DNA of 54,171 nucleotides, from NCBI RefSeq assembly GCF_016756745.1, contig NZ_JAESIH010000045.1, positions 1 to 54,171 on the forward strand, read 5' to 3'. The translations under genes were made by a program, and so were the position numbers. Under the pieces are notes generated by a model. That model had not been told where the DNA came from and did not search any database. It saw only the letters and a list, made by a program, of their open reading frames with translations. Shown here piece by piece: positions 15,816 to 24,502 of the stretch; position 1 is the stretch's first letter; each line of letters begins with the position of its first letter. Origin of the DNA: Aminivibrio sp. (GTDB lineage: Bacteria; Synergistota; Synergistia; Synergistales; Aminobacteriaceae).

Positions 15816-15931
15816 CGGGGAAATTCAGGAATGTGTTACGAGACAGTGATAATGTCACCACGGAATGGGAGGCAGGCCGCACTATCGGACAGCGAGCCCA
15901 TGGAGTCCGGCCTGGCGGACAGGAAATGACG

Positions 15932-15962
15932 ACAGGGGGCGGCCTTCCCGGCCGCCCCCTGT
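15932..15962 (-). terminator. Strong hairpin downstream of the P-type ATPase gene
   Basis: ACAGGGGGCGGCC and GGCCGCCCCCTGT form a perfect 13-bp GC-rich stem with a five-base loop, 34 bases after the ATPase stop and between it and the divergent TetR promoter. No T-run follows on the minus strand, so termination is likely but not certain. Confidence 0.5.
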
Positions 15963-15995
15963 TTCGGTTGCCTCCTCCCCGTCCGGGAAGGGAAC

Positions 15996-18098
15996 TCAGC
16001 CGTTCCCGGACACTCCGGTCCGGAGGATTCTTGCCGCGTTCAGCGTGGCGAGGAGGGCCACCCCCACGTCGGCGAAAACCGCTTCCCACATGGTGGCGAC
16101 GCCGAAGGCGCCCATGACCAGCACAAGCCCCTTTACCCCCAGGGCGAAGGCGATATTCTGCCGGACAATGCTCCGGGTTCTCCGGGCGATTTCAATGCCC
16201 TCCGCCACCCCCAGGGGATCGTCCCGCAGTAGCACCCCGTCGGCCGCCTCGATGGCGGCGTCCGCCCCCAGACCGCCCATGGCGAAGCCCGCGTCGGCAG
16301 CGGCAAGAAGAGGAGCGTCGTTCATGCCGTCGCCGACGAAGAGGGTTGTTCCCCCTGCCTCCTCCCTGATTCGCCTGAAGGAATCAAGCTTGTCGGCGGG
16401 AAGAAGCCCTCCTTCCCAGAAGTCGAGGCCAAGCTCCCGGGCAAGTTTTCCGGCGTTCTCCGGCCGGTCTCCCGACAGCATGCCCACGATGCTCACCCCA
16501 AGCTTCCGCAGGCGGTCCACCGCTTCCCGTGCCTGTTCCCTGGGGGTGTCCTCCACCACGAGAAAGCCTGCGTACCGCCCATCCCGGGCCACGTGGACCA
16601 CCGCTCCGGGCTTCGTACCGGGATCCCCATCGACCGAAACGCCGTGCCGCTCCAGGAGGGCCGCATTCCCGGCGAGAATCTCGCCCCCATCGAGAACCAG
16701 CCGGACCCCCAGCCCGGGGTACTCCTCCACGGGAAGGGCGGGACCCTCCCCTGCCGCTGCAACCACAGCCCGGGCAACGGGATGGTTCGATCCACGTTCG
16801 GCCGCCGCCGCCGTTTCGAGCAGTTCAGGGCCGGTCATGAAGAAGGACGGATGGACCTCCGTCACCCGGAACACCCCCATGGTGAGGGTGCCGGTCTTGT
16901 CGAAGAGGACGGCCTTCGTACGAGCCAGGGTCTCCAGCACATTGCCTCCCTTCAGCAGGATTCCCCTCCGGGACGCGGCGCCCATGCCGCCGAACAGGGC
17001 GAGGGGAACGGAGATCACGAGGGCGCAGGGGCAGGACACCACAAGGAAGACCAGTGCCCGGTACCCCCAGTCCCGGAATCCTCCAAGACCGGCGAGAGGA
17101 GGCACCAGGGCGAGAAGGGCGGCCAGGACGACCACCGAAGGGGTGTACCACCCGGCAAAGGACGTGATGAACCGCTCTGTGGGGGCCTTTCGCTCCCGGG
17201 CCTCTTCGATCAGACGAAGACCTTTGGAAAGGGTGGTTTCTCCGAAGGGGCGGAGCACTATCACCGTGAGGGTGCCGCCGAGGTTGACGGTCCCGGCGAG
17301 CACTTCGCTCCCCTCCGACACGTCCCGGGGAACCGATTCTCCCGTCAGGGAGGAAGTATCCAGGGAGGATGTCCCCTCAAGCACCTTTCCGTCGAGGGGA
17401 ACCCGCTCCCCCGGCTTCACGAGAAGCATGCTCCCGGCCGCGACGTTCTCCGCCCTGACCGATTTCCACTCCCCCTCTTCGAGCACCGTCGCCCGGTCGG
17501 GACGGATGTCAAGAAGCGACAGGATGGAACGGCGGGACCTCTCCACGGCAAGGGACTGTACCAGCTCTCCCGTTTCGTAAAACAGCATCACCGCCACCGC
17601 TTCCGAGAACTCGCCGATGGCGAAGGCACCGCCGGTAGCGGCGGTCATGAGAAAGAACTCGTCGAAAAAGGCCCCCCGGCGGATGTTTCCCGCCACGGTA
17701 CGGAGGACCTTGATTCCCGCCGTCAGGTAGGCCGCTGTGTACAGAAGGATCCGGACCGTATCTCCGAGGGGCAGGAAGAGGGCGGCCAGCCAGAGCAGGG
17801 CTCCGGCGGAAAGACGGATCACGTCTCCCTTCGGCGGGGAGGACGCCCCTTCCGGAAGGCGTTCTTCCGAGACCACCACCCCCGGCTCGATGGACGACAC
17901 GACGGTCCGGATGCTGGAGATGAGTTCAGCCGAAGGCCGCTGATCTTCGAGAGAAACCCTCATCCTTCCTGTGACGAGGTCGATGGTTGCCGACGAAACC
18001 CCGGGCAGGACAGCCACGGCTTTCTCAATTTTCGCCGAACACTGGGTGCAGCTCAGCCCTTCGAGGGAGAGGCGGATTTCACCGGCACCGTCAGCCAT
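15996..18098 (-). CDS. Zn/Cd/Pb-type P1B heavy-metal ATPase
   Basis: A 700-residue metal efflux ATPase. It has an N-terminal heavy-metal-associated domain with CTQC (residues 17-20), the actuator TGES motif (252-255), the metal-selecting helix motif CPC (356-358), phosphorylation site DKTGT (400-404) and hinge GDGMNDAPLL. CPC with an adjacent ArsR gene of zinc-sensor type points to Zn2+/Cd2+/Pb2+ export (ZntA/CadA group) rather than copper. Its ATG overlaps the end of the arsR gene by eight bases, so the two are translated together. Confidence 0.92.
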   Translation of the reverse strand: MADGAGEIRLSLEGLSCTQCSAKIEKAVAVLPGVSSATIDLVTGRMRVSLEDQRPSAELISSIRTVVSSIEPGVVVSEERLPEGASSPPKGDVIRLSAGALLWLAALFLPLGDTVRILLYTAAYLTAGIKVLRTVAGNIRRGAFFDEFFLMTAATGGAFAIGEFSEAVAVMLFYETGELVQSLAVERSRRSILSLLDIRPDRATVLEEGEWKSVRAENVAAGSMLLVKPGERVPLDGKVLEGTSSLDTSSLTGESVPRDVSEGSEVLAGTVNLGGTLTVIVLRPFGETTLSKGLRLIEEARERKAPTERFITSFAGWYTPSVVVLAALLALVPPLAGLGGFRDWGYRALVFLVVSCPCALVISVPLALFGGMGAASRRGILLKGGNVLETLARTKAVLFDKTGTLTMGVFRVTEVHPSFFMTGPELLETAAAAERGSNHPVARAVVAAAGEGPALPVEEYPGLGVRLVLDGGEILAGNAALLERHGVSVDGDPGTKPGAVVHVARDGRYAGFLVVEDTPREQAREAVDRLRKLGVSIVGMLSGDRPENAGKLARELGLDFWEGGLLPADKLDSFRRIREEAGGTTLFVGDGMNDAPLLAAADAGFAMGGLGADAAIEAADGVLLRDDPLGVAEGIEIARRTRSIVRQNIAFALGVKGLVLVMGAFGVATMWEAVFADVGVALLATLNAARILRTGVSGNG

Positions 18099-18465
18099 GG
18101 ACGTCTTCCTCCCCTGAGGCGCTGTGGCGGACGTGCCGGAAGCCCTGCTCGAAGATGGTTCTCACGTGGTCGTCGTCGAGACCGTAGATGGACGACCGTC
18201 CCTTCCGGGCGACCCGCACCAGGCGGGCCTGCTTGAGCACCCTGAGCTGGTGGGAAATGGCCGACTGGTTCATGGAGAGCAGCGCCGCTATGTCCGCCAC
18301 GCAGAGATCGGAAACGGAAAGAGCACAGAGTATCTTGATCCTCGTGGTGTCGCCGAAGACCCGGAACAGGTCGGCAAGCTCGTAGAGCATCTCGTCGGGA
18401 GGCATCTCCGTCGAGACGCGGGAAAGACCGTTCTGCATGGATTCATCCTGGATCAATTGGTTCAT
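18091..18465 (-). CDS. ArsR/SmtB-family metal-sensing repressor
   Basis: A 124-residue winged-helix protein (HTH around VADIAALLSMNQSAISHQLRV). The C-terminal helix carries D98, H100, H111 and H114, with exactly the spacing of the alpha-5 zinc site of CzrA/SmtB-type sensors. A single cysteine (C55 in SDLCVAD) lies where CadC-type sensors have CVC, so the classical alpha-3 cysteine site is incomplete. It should repress itself and the ATPase and release DNA on binding zinc or a similar metal. The start at 18465 follows AAGGAGAAG; the frame to 18519 runs into the operator. Confidence 0.9.
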   Translation of the reverse strand: MNQLIQDESMQNGLSRVSTEMPPDEMLYELADLFRVFGDTTRIKILCALSVSDLCVADIAALLSMNQSAISHQLRVLKQARLVRVARKGRSSIYGLDDDHVRTIFEQGFRHVRHSASGEEDVHG

Positions 18466-18478
18466 GGCTCTTCTCCTT

Positions 18479-18514
18479 ATATGAATATATGCGCACTTGT
18501 TCATATATTCATAT
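18479..18514 (-). promoter_or_regulatory. ArsR-type operator upstream of the metal efflux operon
   Basis: ATATGAATATATG (18479-18491) and CATATATTCATAT (18502-18514) are perfect 13-bp inverted repeats separated by ten bases. They contain the TGAA/TTCA core typical of SmtB/ZiaR/CadC operators. The site sits immediately upstream of the arsR ribosome binding site, in AT-rich DNA within a GC-rich region. Confidence 0.8.
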
Positions 18515-18568
18515 ACCACCGAAACGCTTTTTTTTCAACCCCCGGGAGAGCGAAACCATACCCTTCCC

Positions 18569-18614
18569 GCACACGGAGGCGGACGCCCCTTCGGGAACGT
18601 CCGCCTCCGTGTGC
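18569..18614. repeat. Long perfect hairpin between the metal operon and the TPR gene
   Basis: GCACACGGAGGCGGACG pairs with CGTCCGCCTCCGTGTGC: a perfect 17-bp stem with a 12-base loop (18586-18597). It lies 34 bases after the stop of the minus-strand gene at 18648, where a terminator is expected, but no T-run follows. Confidence 0.6.
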
Positions 18615-18647
18615 GCATCGATTTCCGTGAAATTTCCGGATCGGCTT

Positions 18648-20888
18648 CTATTTTTTCTGCCGGGCGATGAAGGCCTCCAGTTTTCCGACATGCTCCTCCA
18701 CAACCTTGTTGTGGTAAATGTCAAGCCCTTCCTTGTATTTCTTCAGGGCCTCGCCGTACTTCTTCGCGTTCTGGAGCTGCCCCGCCTGCTTCCAGATTTC
18801 CTCGGCACTGGCCTTCGCCTTGGGCATGAATGCCTCGAGCTTGGCGACATGATCGCTTACCGTTCTGTCAGGGGAGAGCTCCAGCCCCTTGCGGTACAGG
18901 GCCAGGGCCTCCTCGTACTTTTTCGCCTGCTGGAGGTCGCCCGCCTCCTTCCAGAGGGTTTCAGCCTGCCGCCGGGCATCTCTGCCGGTTACGTCTTCGA
19001 AGGGAGCAGTCTCCTTCGGTAGAGCGGAGACAGAGGCTGCGACCATACGTTCGAGCCCCTCGGCGTAGTCTTTCACCTCGGGGTCATCGTGGAAGGCGAG
19101 GCTCTCCCTGTATTTTGCCGCAGCACCGGCCCGGTTCCCCTCCTTTTCGAGGGCCGCCGCCTCCTCGCGCAGCCGGAGAGCTTCCTTCAGACGGGCAAGT
19201 TCGTTTTCAAGGCTTTTTTCATCGGGATCGGTTTGCGAAACTTCAGGAGGAGTCTCCTCCCCCTGAGGAGGAACATCCGAGGGAGGCTGGACGGACGGGG
19301 TTTCCTGTCTCGGCTGTTCAGGAACTCTCGCCGGCCATGCATTTTTCATCCTGTGCACCGACGGCACTCCGGGCGCGTATCCGCTGGGACGGTCCTTGAC
19401 GAGCACATCGCCGTCGGGCAGAACGGCCATACCCTCCATTATGCCGAAAGTCCTCCTGACAGGAAGAACCTGGAGAAACCTGCCGTCCGGCCCATAGATC
19501 CATATTCCTTCCTCGGAATCGTCGTAGGCGTACACCCGTCCTTCCGCGTCCGCCCCAAGGTACTCCACCTGGAAATAGATCTCTTTCTCCCCGGGGAGGG
19601 CCGGCAGGTCGCTCCCCCACAGGGGCCATTCTTTGAGAAGGTTCCCTTCCAGGTCATACACCGAGAATATGTCGGCTCGGTCGTTATCCGCCTGATGTTC
19701 GGCTATAACAAGTTTTTCCCCGGGAAGGAGCGCCATGGGACCTTCGATCTTCATATCCCGGGAGAGAAGCAGCTCCCCTTCAGGTGAAAAAACCAGGAGT
19801 CTCGGCTTTCCGTCCTTGCCTTCTTTCGATCCTGCGGCGACAATTTTTCCCGTTTCCGTAACGGCGAGGAACCATGGTTTATATAGACCCTTCTCCCCGA
19901 GAGTTTTCTTGTCCGCCTTTATCTTTCCCAGGAATTCTCCTTTTCGGGAAAAACGCTGGATATTCGCGTCCACAGAATACCCCTCGTCGGCCACGTAGAG
20001 GGACCCGTCCGGGGCAAAGGCAATGACCGTCGGCCAGGCGAATGTTCCGTCCTCACCCTTTCCCTTCTCTCCCCATTCGTCCAGAAGGGTTCCCGAAGCA
20101 TCGAAAAGGCGGATCCTTTTGCCGAACCTGTCGAGGAGAGCCACCGTTCCGTCGGCTGCAACGAAAGGCCCCTCGGAATGGCGGAAACTCGTATCGGTCG
20201 CACCGAAGAGGAACGAAAGACTCTTCTCCAGCGGGGGGACGCCTTCCCGGGCCGAGGAGAGCATGGTTTTTATCACGTCCCGGTACTTCTCGATGGACGC
20301 CGACTTGCCGGCGATCATCACGAGAATGTGTTTGCCCTCCGCATCGGGCTCCTTGGCGACCACGAGGTTCATCTCCGCTTTCTGCGTCTTCCCCCGCATC
20401 TCGACGTCGGCGGAAAGGGAATAGTATACCGCCGGGCGGGACCCGATGGTGATTTCTTCTTCTTTAGACGTGAAATTTTTCGTTTTATCCTTCCCCAGGC
20501 TTCGTTCCATTTCCTCGAAAAAGGCCCTGTATCCGCCGCCCTTCCGGGCCTTCTGCCGGGTCACGCTGATAGCCACCAGGGGAAGGTCCGCCATGGAGGG
20601 GTCGTCCATGGCATCGGGATGGGCCCCGGTGTAGAAGCCCATATCTTCCCCGTCCATCATGGGCTTCCAGTCCGAAGGAACGGTGATGTAAAAGGGAGGA
20701 ACCCACCGGAGAGCCATTCCCGGGGGGACATCCCCAGGGGAAGGAACTTCGGCTGCCGGCGCCGGAAGAACCCCGGCAAGGAGCGGCACAAGAACAATAG
20801 AGACCATGAGAATTCCCGGGCGGAAGGCCACCCGGCCTTTTTTCATCCTGAAGAGACAGTGAAAAACGGGTGAAAGAAAACAGCTCAT
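18648..20888 (-). CDS. Secreted multi-domain protein: PsbP-like part, NHL propeller, TPR-like repeats
   Basis: A 746-residue protein with an N-terminal signal/anchor region (hydrophobic run LMVSIVLVPLLAGVLPAPAA, around residues 30-50). Next come a PsbP/DcrB-like section (WVPPFYITVPSDWKPM...), a beta-propeller of NHL type (about 215-530, for example FAPDGSLYVADEGYS), a Pro/Glu-rich linker, and at least three 45-residue helical repeats of TPR character ending near AEEIWKQAGQLQNAKKYGEA. The start at 20888 follows AAGGAGG. It is the last gene of a seven-gene minus-strand cluster. No function is known. It probably acts as a periplasmic scaffold; this is inference. Confidence 0.75.
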   Translation of the reverse strand: MSCFLSPVFHCLFRMKKGRVAFRPGILMVSIVLVPLLAGVLPAPAAEVPSPGDVPPGMALRWVPPFYITVPSDWKPMMDGEDMGFYTGAHPDAMDDPSMADLPLVAISVTRQKARKGGGYRAFFEEMERSLGKDKTKNFTSKEEEITIGSRPAVYYSLSADVEMRGKTQKAEMNLVVAKEPDAEGKHILVMIAGKSASIEKYRDVIKTMLSSAREGVPPLEKSLSFLFGATDTSFRHSEGPFVAADGTVALLDRFGKRIRLFDASGTLLDEWGEKGKGEDGTFAWPTVIAFAPDGSLYVADEGYSVDANIQRFSRKGEFLGKIKADKKTLGEKGLYKPWFLAVTETGKIVAAGSKEGKDGKPRLLVFSPEGELLLSRDMKIEGPMALLPGEKLVIAEHQADNDRADIFSVYDLEGNLLKEWPLWGSDLPALPGEKEIYFQVEYLGADAEGRVYAYDDSEEGIWIYGPDGRFLQVLPVRRTFGIMEGMAVLPDGDVLVKDRPSGYAPGVPSVHRMKNAWPARVPEQPRQETPSVQPPSDVPPQGEETPPEVSQTDPDEKSLENELARLKEALRLREEAAALEKEGNRAGAAAKYRESLAFHDDPEVKDYAEGLERMVAASVSALPKETAPFEDVTGRDARRQAETLWKEAGDLQQAKKYEEALALYRKGLELSPDRTVSDHVAKLEAFMPKAKASAEEIWKQAGQLQNAKKYGEALKKYKEGLDIYHNKVVEEHVGKLEAFIARQKK

Positions 20889-20937
20889 CGATAACTTCCT
20901 CCTTCTCAGCTTGATATACATTCCCCGGGCACCTCCG

Positions 20938-23658
20938 TCACTTCACCGGGCAGAAGTACACACCCACAGGGAACGATACGGACATATTCTCGTACCTGAG
21001 GGGAGCGCCGTCGTTGCCCCAGGGTTCACCGGTTCTTTTGAAAAACTCCAGGGAGTAGAACACCACCAGGTCCATCGCGAAGGACTCGGGGGTCTTTCCC
21101 TTTTCCGGCGTCCAGGAAACGGAGGCGGATCCGCCGTTTCCCTGGACAATGGGGCTTGACTGGGCCCCCGTGGTGAAGAACCAGTGCCGGACAGCTATCC
21201 GGGCCTCCACCTGTTCAGGCTGCTCCTTTTCGTCCCGCATGTACAGGCGGATCGGGGGTATGGCGCCGATGGAGACGGCGAGCGACAGGGTTACGGGGCG
21301 GCCTTCATGCTGCCGGCCGCTTCCCAGTACCGGTCGCCTCAGGACCGGTTCGTCCCGGCCGCCAAGTCCCGCCAGGGCAAGGCTCTGCTTCAGTGCCTCG
21401 GCCATCTGGGCGTCGCTCAGACTGATGCCCATTTTCGCCATTTCCTTTGCCATCTGTTCCTTGATGTAGTCCCCGGCATTTGCAACGCCTTCGGTAAGCT
21501 CGGCCAGCCGCTTGCCCTCCGGACTGTCCGGGGGGATCTCGCCGTCGATGCCCGAAATCGACGGTGAAAGGACCAGGGGGACGGTGGGAAGGACAACCGT
21601 CGGGTCATTCCCGAGAGGAGAACCGGTCATCCAGAAGGTGCGGTTCTCGAAGAAGTGCCGTTTTTCCCCCTTGAGCACCTTGACGGAGACGGAGTCCTCC
21701 GCGAGGACCCTGCCTTTTTCGTCCAGAAGCCGTACGGCCGGGCTGAAGGAATCCCCCGGCTTGAGGCCGGTATAACGGTGCCGCATGACGGAATTCTCTC
21801 CCGGCCCTTTCCGGTCCTCCACAACCGGGGTTCCGTCGCCGAAATTCCACTCGAACAGGTGGGGTTTCTTCGGTTCGGCCGCCGCCTCGAATTCGTGCTC
21901 CGTCTCAGAGGCATCGTCGATCAGCTCCAGCACAAGGGTACGGGGAGGAAGGATCGTAACCCCGACTTCTTCCTCTTTCCAGGCATCGCTTTCGAAGACC
22001 CGGCTTCCCGCCTCTATCCTCAAAAAAGCCTCCTGTCCGGGCTTGATCTCGTAGAAAAGTTCCTCCTCGCTGAGAGGCCCTGCGGTTCCCGCTGCAAACA
22101 GCCGGACGGGAGCTTCCTCCATTTTTCCGCCCGCAGTCTCGATCTGCTTCGGCTCGCCCTTCACGAAGAGGATTTTTCTCTCGTAGACCGTTTTGTCCTT
22201 CTCCCGCACCACGAGCAGGGCAGGACCGGAATATTGAATGGTCAGACCTTCGGCTTTCCAGGCGAGATCCTTCTCGACGTGGTGCTTCATGGAAGCCGTC
22301 ACCTCAATGATCCGTACCGGGGTGGCCCGGGGATCGACTCCCTCCATCTCGGACTCCATCTCCTCGAATTCAGCCTTCAGCTCCAGGGTGGGGTAGAAAA
22401 GATTCATTAGGTCGGCGCAGGCATGGATGGCCACGGGCAGGAGAATTCTCCCCTGCTCTGCGGCGAAGGCGTGGGGAATCTGGAAGGGACCGAGCCTTCT
22501 CAATACGGCTGCCGTGGCTCTTCCCGCTTTTTCCTTGGCTCCTTCGAAATCCGACAGGAAGGACTGATTGGGGTCGAACCAGTGGAAACTGAGACGGTCC
22601 TGGATCATGGCCGCCCGCACTCCGTCGAACACGCCGTAGAATCTCCGGACTTCCCTTTCCGTGGAAAATCCCGGGATCTTCTTTTTTTCCACCGCCAGGT
22701 CCCTCAGCTGGGGGGAGGGGTATCCCTTCTGCCGGTTGTTCGGCGGGACATTCGATTTCTTGTCGTAGATAGTGTCCAGAGAATAGAACGTCCTGTTCAC
22801 GAAGGACGCCACCTGGCGGAAAAGTTCCTCCGGGGTCCGGAGCCTTCCTCCCGCGCTTGCGATAAAGGGGCGGATTCTCGAATCGACGAAGGGGGCCGCC
22901 GCCGCCCGCCGGACATGCTCGCTGAAGGTGGCCGCTTCTATGGGCTCGTCGGCCGGGTGGGAGTCGTTTCGGACATGGGCAGGCTGGGTCATGTCCCCGA
23001 GCATGTGCATCGATTCCCCCAGGGCCCGGTATGCCCTGGCGAGCTGCAGGCTCCTGAGGTCGTCATGGTCTTTCGGGGCAAGGCTCAGGGACGTCTTGAA
23101 ATGGAGGGAATTCAAAGCCGGGGGAATGGGGAGGTCGTCCCTGACCTCGAGGGCCGCCTTGTAGGCCGACAGGGCAACGAAAAAGCTGAAGGGGTTGTCG
23201 GGATGACTGAGCCCCCATGTTCTCGCATCGATGGCGGGGCTGTCGTACAGACCGTGAGCTTCGCTCTGGTCTGTCAGGTACGACACCCCGGACAGGGCGA
23301 GGGGGTCGTAGAAATGCCTCACGGAAGAGTACAGGTTAGGCTCGTCCGCCCAGTCTCCTCCGTTGATGATCCACGACTGGGCGGAAAGGTTCGCCTCCGC
23401 GGAAACAAAATCTGACGGAAGCAGGGAAGAGCTGGTCACGGCAAGGCCCCGGAGGGGCTCCGAGAGCCCTTTTCCGGAGAAGGGGCCCATGGTGAATTTT
23501 TCCTTGCCCCCTGCCTGGGAGAGAAAGAGCTTCACCGCTTCCAGGTTGATCTGGCGGTGGGGATGCTGGCTCCAGCCATGGGCAGGCGTACCGCAAAAAA
23601 CGAGGACAGCGGTCAGCGCGAGTATGCTTTTTCTAAAAAAACCTTCGATGGAAATCAT
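20938..23658 (-). CDS. Secreted P1-nuclease/phospholipase-C-like zinc protein with PKD domain
   Basis: A 906-residue protein whose signal peptide ends PAHG, exposing W29-S30. A mature N-terminal Trp is a zinc ligand in zinc-dependent phospholipase C and S1/P1 nucleases. Further ligand motifs of that fold follow: GDWADEPN (about 101-108), HFYDP (115-119) and GESMHMLGDMTQPAHVRNDS (214-233), with the His/Asp/His pattern. A PKD-type domain (HLFEWNFGDGTPV, about residues 570-660) and a long unassigned C-terminal region follow, about three times the length of a simple phospholipase C. GAAGGAGGG precedes the ATG. Whether it cleaves phospholipid or nucleic acid cannot be decided. Confidence 0.75.
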   Translation of the reverse strand: MISIEGFFRKSILALTAVLVFCGTPAHGWSQHPHRQINLEAVKLFLSQAGGKEKFTMGPFSGKGLSEPLRGLAVTSSSLLPSDFVSAEANLSAQSWIINGGDWADEPNLYSSVRHFYDPLALSGVSYLTDQSEAHGLYDSPAIDARTWGLSHPDNPFSFFVALSAYKAALEVRDDLPIPPALNSLHFKTSLSLAPKDHDDLRSLQLARAYRALGESMHMLGDMTQPAHVRNDSHPADEPIEAATFSEHVRRAAAAPFVDSRIRPFIASAGGRLRTPEELFRQVASFVNRTFYSLDTIYDKKSNVPPNNRQKGYPSPQLRDLAVEKKKIPGFSTEREVRRFYGVFDGVRAAMIQDRLSFHWFDPNQSFLSDFEGAKEKAGRATAAVLRRLGPFQIPHAFAAEQGRILLPVAIHACADLMNLFYPTLELKAEFEEMESEMEGVDPRATPVRIIEVTASMKHHVEKDLAWKAEGLTIQYSGPALLVVREKDKTVYERKILFVKGEPKQIETAGGKMEEAPVRLFAAGTAGPLSEEELFYEIKPGQEAFLRIEAGSRVFESDAWKEEEVGVTILPPRTLVLELIDDASETEHEFEAAAEPKKPHLFEWNFGDGTPVVEDRKGPGENSVMRHRYTGLKPGDSFSPAVRLLDEKGRVLAEDSVSVKVLKGEKRHFFENRTFWMTGSPLGNDPTVVLPTVPLVLSPSISGIDGEIPPDSPEGKRLAELTEGVANAGDYIKEQMAKEMAKMGISLSDAQMAEALKQSLALAGLGGRDEPVLRRPVLGSGRQHEGRPVTLSLAVSIGAIPPIRLYMRDEKEQPEQVEARIAVRHWFFTTGAQSSPIVQGNGGSASVSWTPEKGKTPESFAMDLVVFYSLEFFKRTGEPWGNDGAPLRYENMSVSFPVGVYFCPVK

Positions 23659-23682
23659 CTCTCCGTCCCTCCTTCCGCGGGG

Positions 23683-24477
23683 TTAAAAGTCGAAAAGGAC
23701 CCATTGTCCGTCCACCTTGACCCACTGCACGTAGAAGGTGAATCCCCCTACGTCCACAGCGTACTCGGAGGTCCGCATCGTGCTCTTGCTTCGGGGATCG
23801 GCATTCTCCGGCGAGCTCAGAAAGCTCATCTCCGCTCCATCGAGGAGTTCCGCGAATGAGGGCATGGCCTCCGGCTTCTGCCCGAAAAGGGCGGCGAAGA
23901 CCTCCCGGCGGCTTTCGTCGACACACCGGACCGCCCCTTCGACATTTCCTTCCTTCAGGGCCTTCCGAAATCGTCCGAAGGTCTCCTCAATGGCCTTCTT
24001 TTCCTCCCCGAGGTCGGGATAGATTCTCCAGTCGGCCTTGTCCTGCCCGGCGGAATCCCTCCTTGCCGTTGAAACCGCCGGAGGCGGCGAAGCAGCCTCT
24101 TTTCCGGTTTTCCCTGCCGCAAGAAGGCGTTCGAGAGAGGCTATCCGGTCTTTCAGAGGTTTGAGGTCGGGGCGGAAGGAGAGAGCTTGTGCCTCCAGCA
24201 GCGGGTCGGGGTAGAGGACGAAACTTTTCCAGTAGGCCTCCATTGCCCCCGGGACATTACCCTCCGCCTCCATGCGACGGCCCTCGTTCCGGAGGGAAAG
24301 GGCCTGCTCCAGCACGGCTATCCGGCGGTGAAGCTCTTCGTTGGAAGGGGGTCCCACGGCTTCCGATCCTCCCGGCTTCACGGCGGAAAGGCACGCAACC
24401 AGGCCTGCCAGGACAAGGAAACGACAGGCCCGGCGGGCAGATGCTTCCTCAAAAATTCGGCGCAGTACAGTTTTCAT
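23683..24477 (-). CDS. Exported protein with helical repeat and NTF2-like C-terminal domain
   Basis: A 264-residue protein starting at 24477 (AAGGCGGTG five bases upstream) with a signal peptide (FLVLAGLVACLSAVKPGG region; a lipobox Cys is possible at LVAC). A TPR-like pair (ALSLRNEGRRMEAEGNVPGA...) resembles the repeats in the 18648 protein. The C-terminal about 115 residues, from EEKKAIEETFGRFRKALKEG to the end, look like an NTF2/SnoaL-like alpha+beta cone and finish with VQWVKVDGQWVLFDF. Catalytic residues are not evident. It ends 24 bases before the phospholipase-like gene starts. Confidence 0.65.
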   Translation of the reverse strand: MKTVLRRIFEEASARRACRFLVLAGLVACLSAVKPGGSEAVGPPSNEELHRRIAVLEQALSLRNEGRRMEAEGNVPGAMEAYWKSFVLYPDPLLEAQALSFRPDLKPLKDRIASLERLLAAGKTGKEAASPPPAVSTARRDSAGQDKADWRIYPDLGEEKKAIEETFGRFRKALKEGNVEGAVRCVDESRREVFAALFGQKPEAMPSFAELLDGAEMSFLSSPENADPRSKSTMRTSEYAVDVGGFTFYVQWVKVDGQWVLFDF

Positions 24478-24502
24478 TTTTTCACCGCCTTTATAAAAAA
24501 AC

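Noticed and set aside
15865-18236. Long plus-strand frames opposite the P-type ATPase
   Set aside because: Arg/Ser/Pro-rich antisense shadows; the minus strand carries every catalytic motif of the ATPase.
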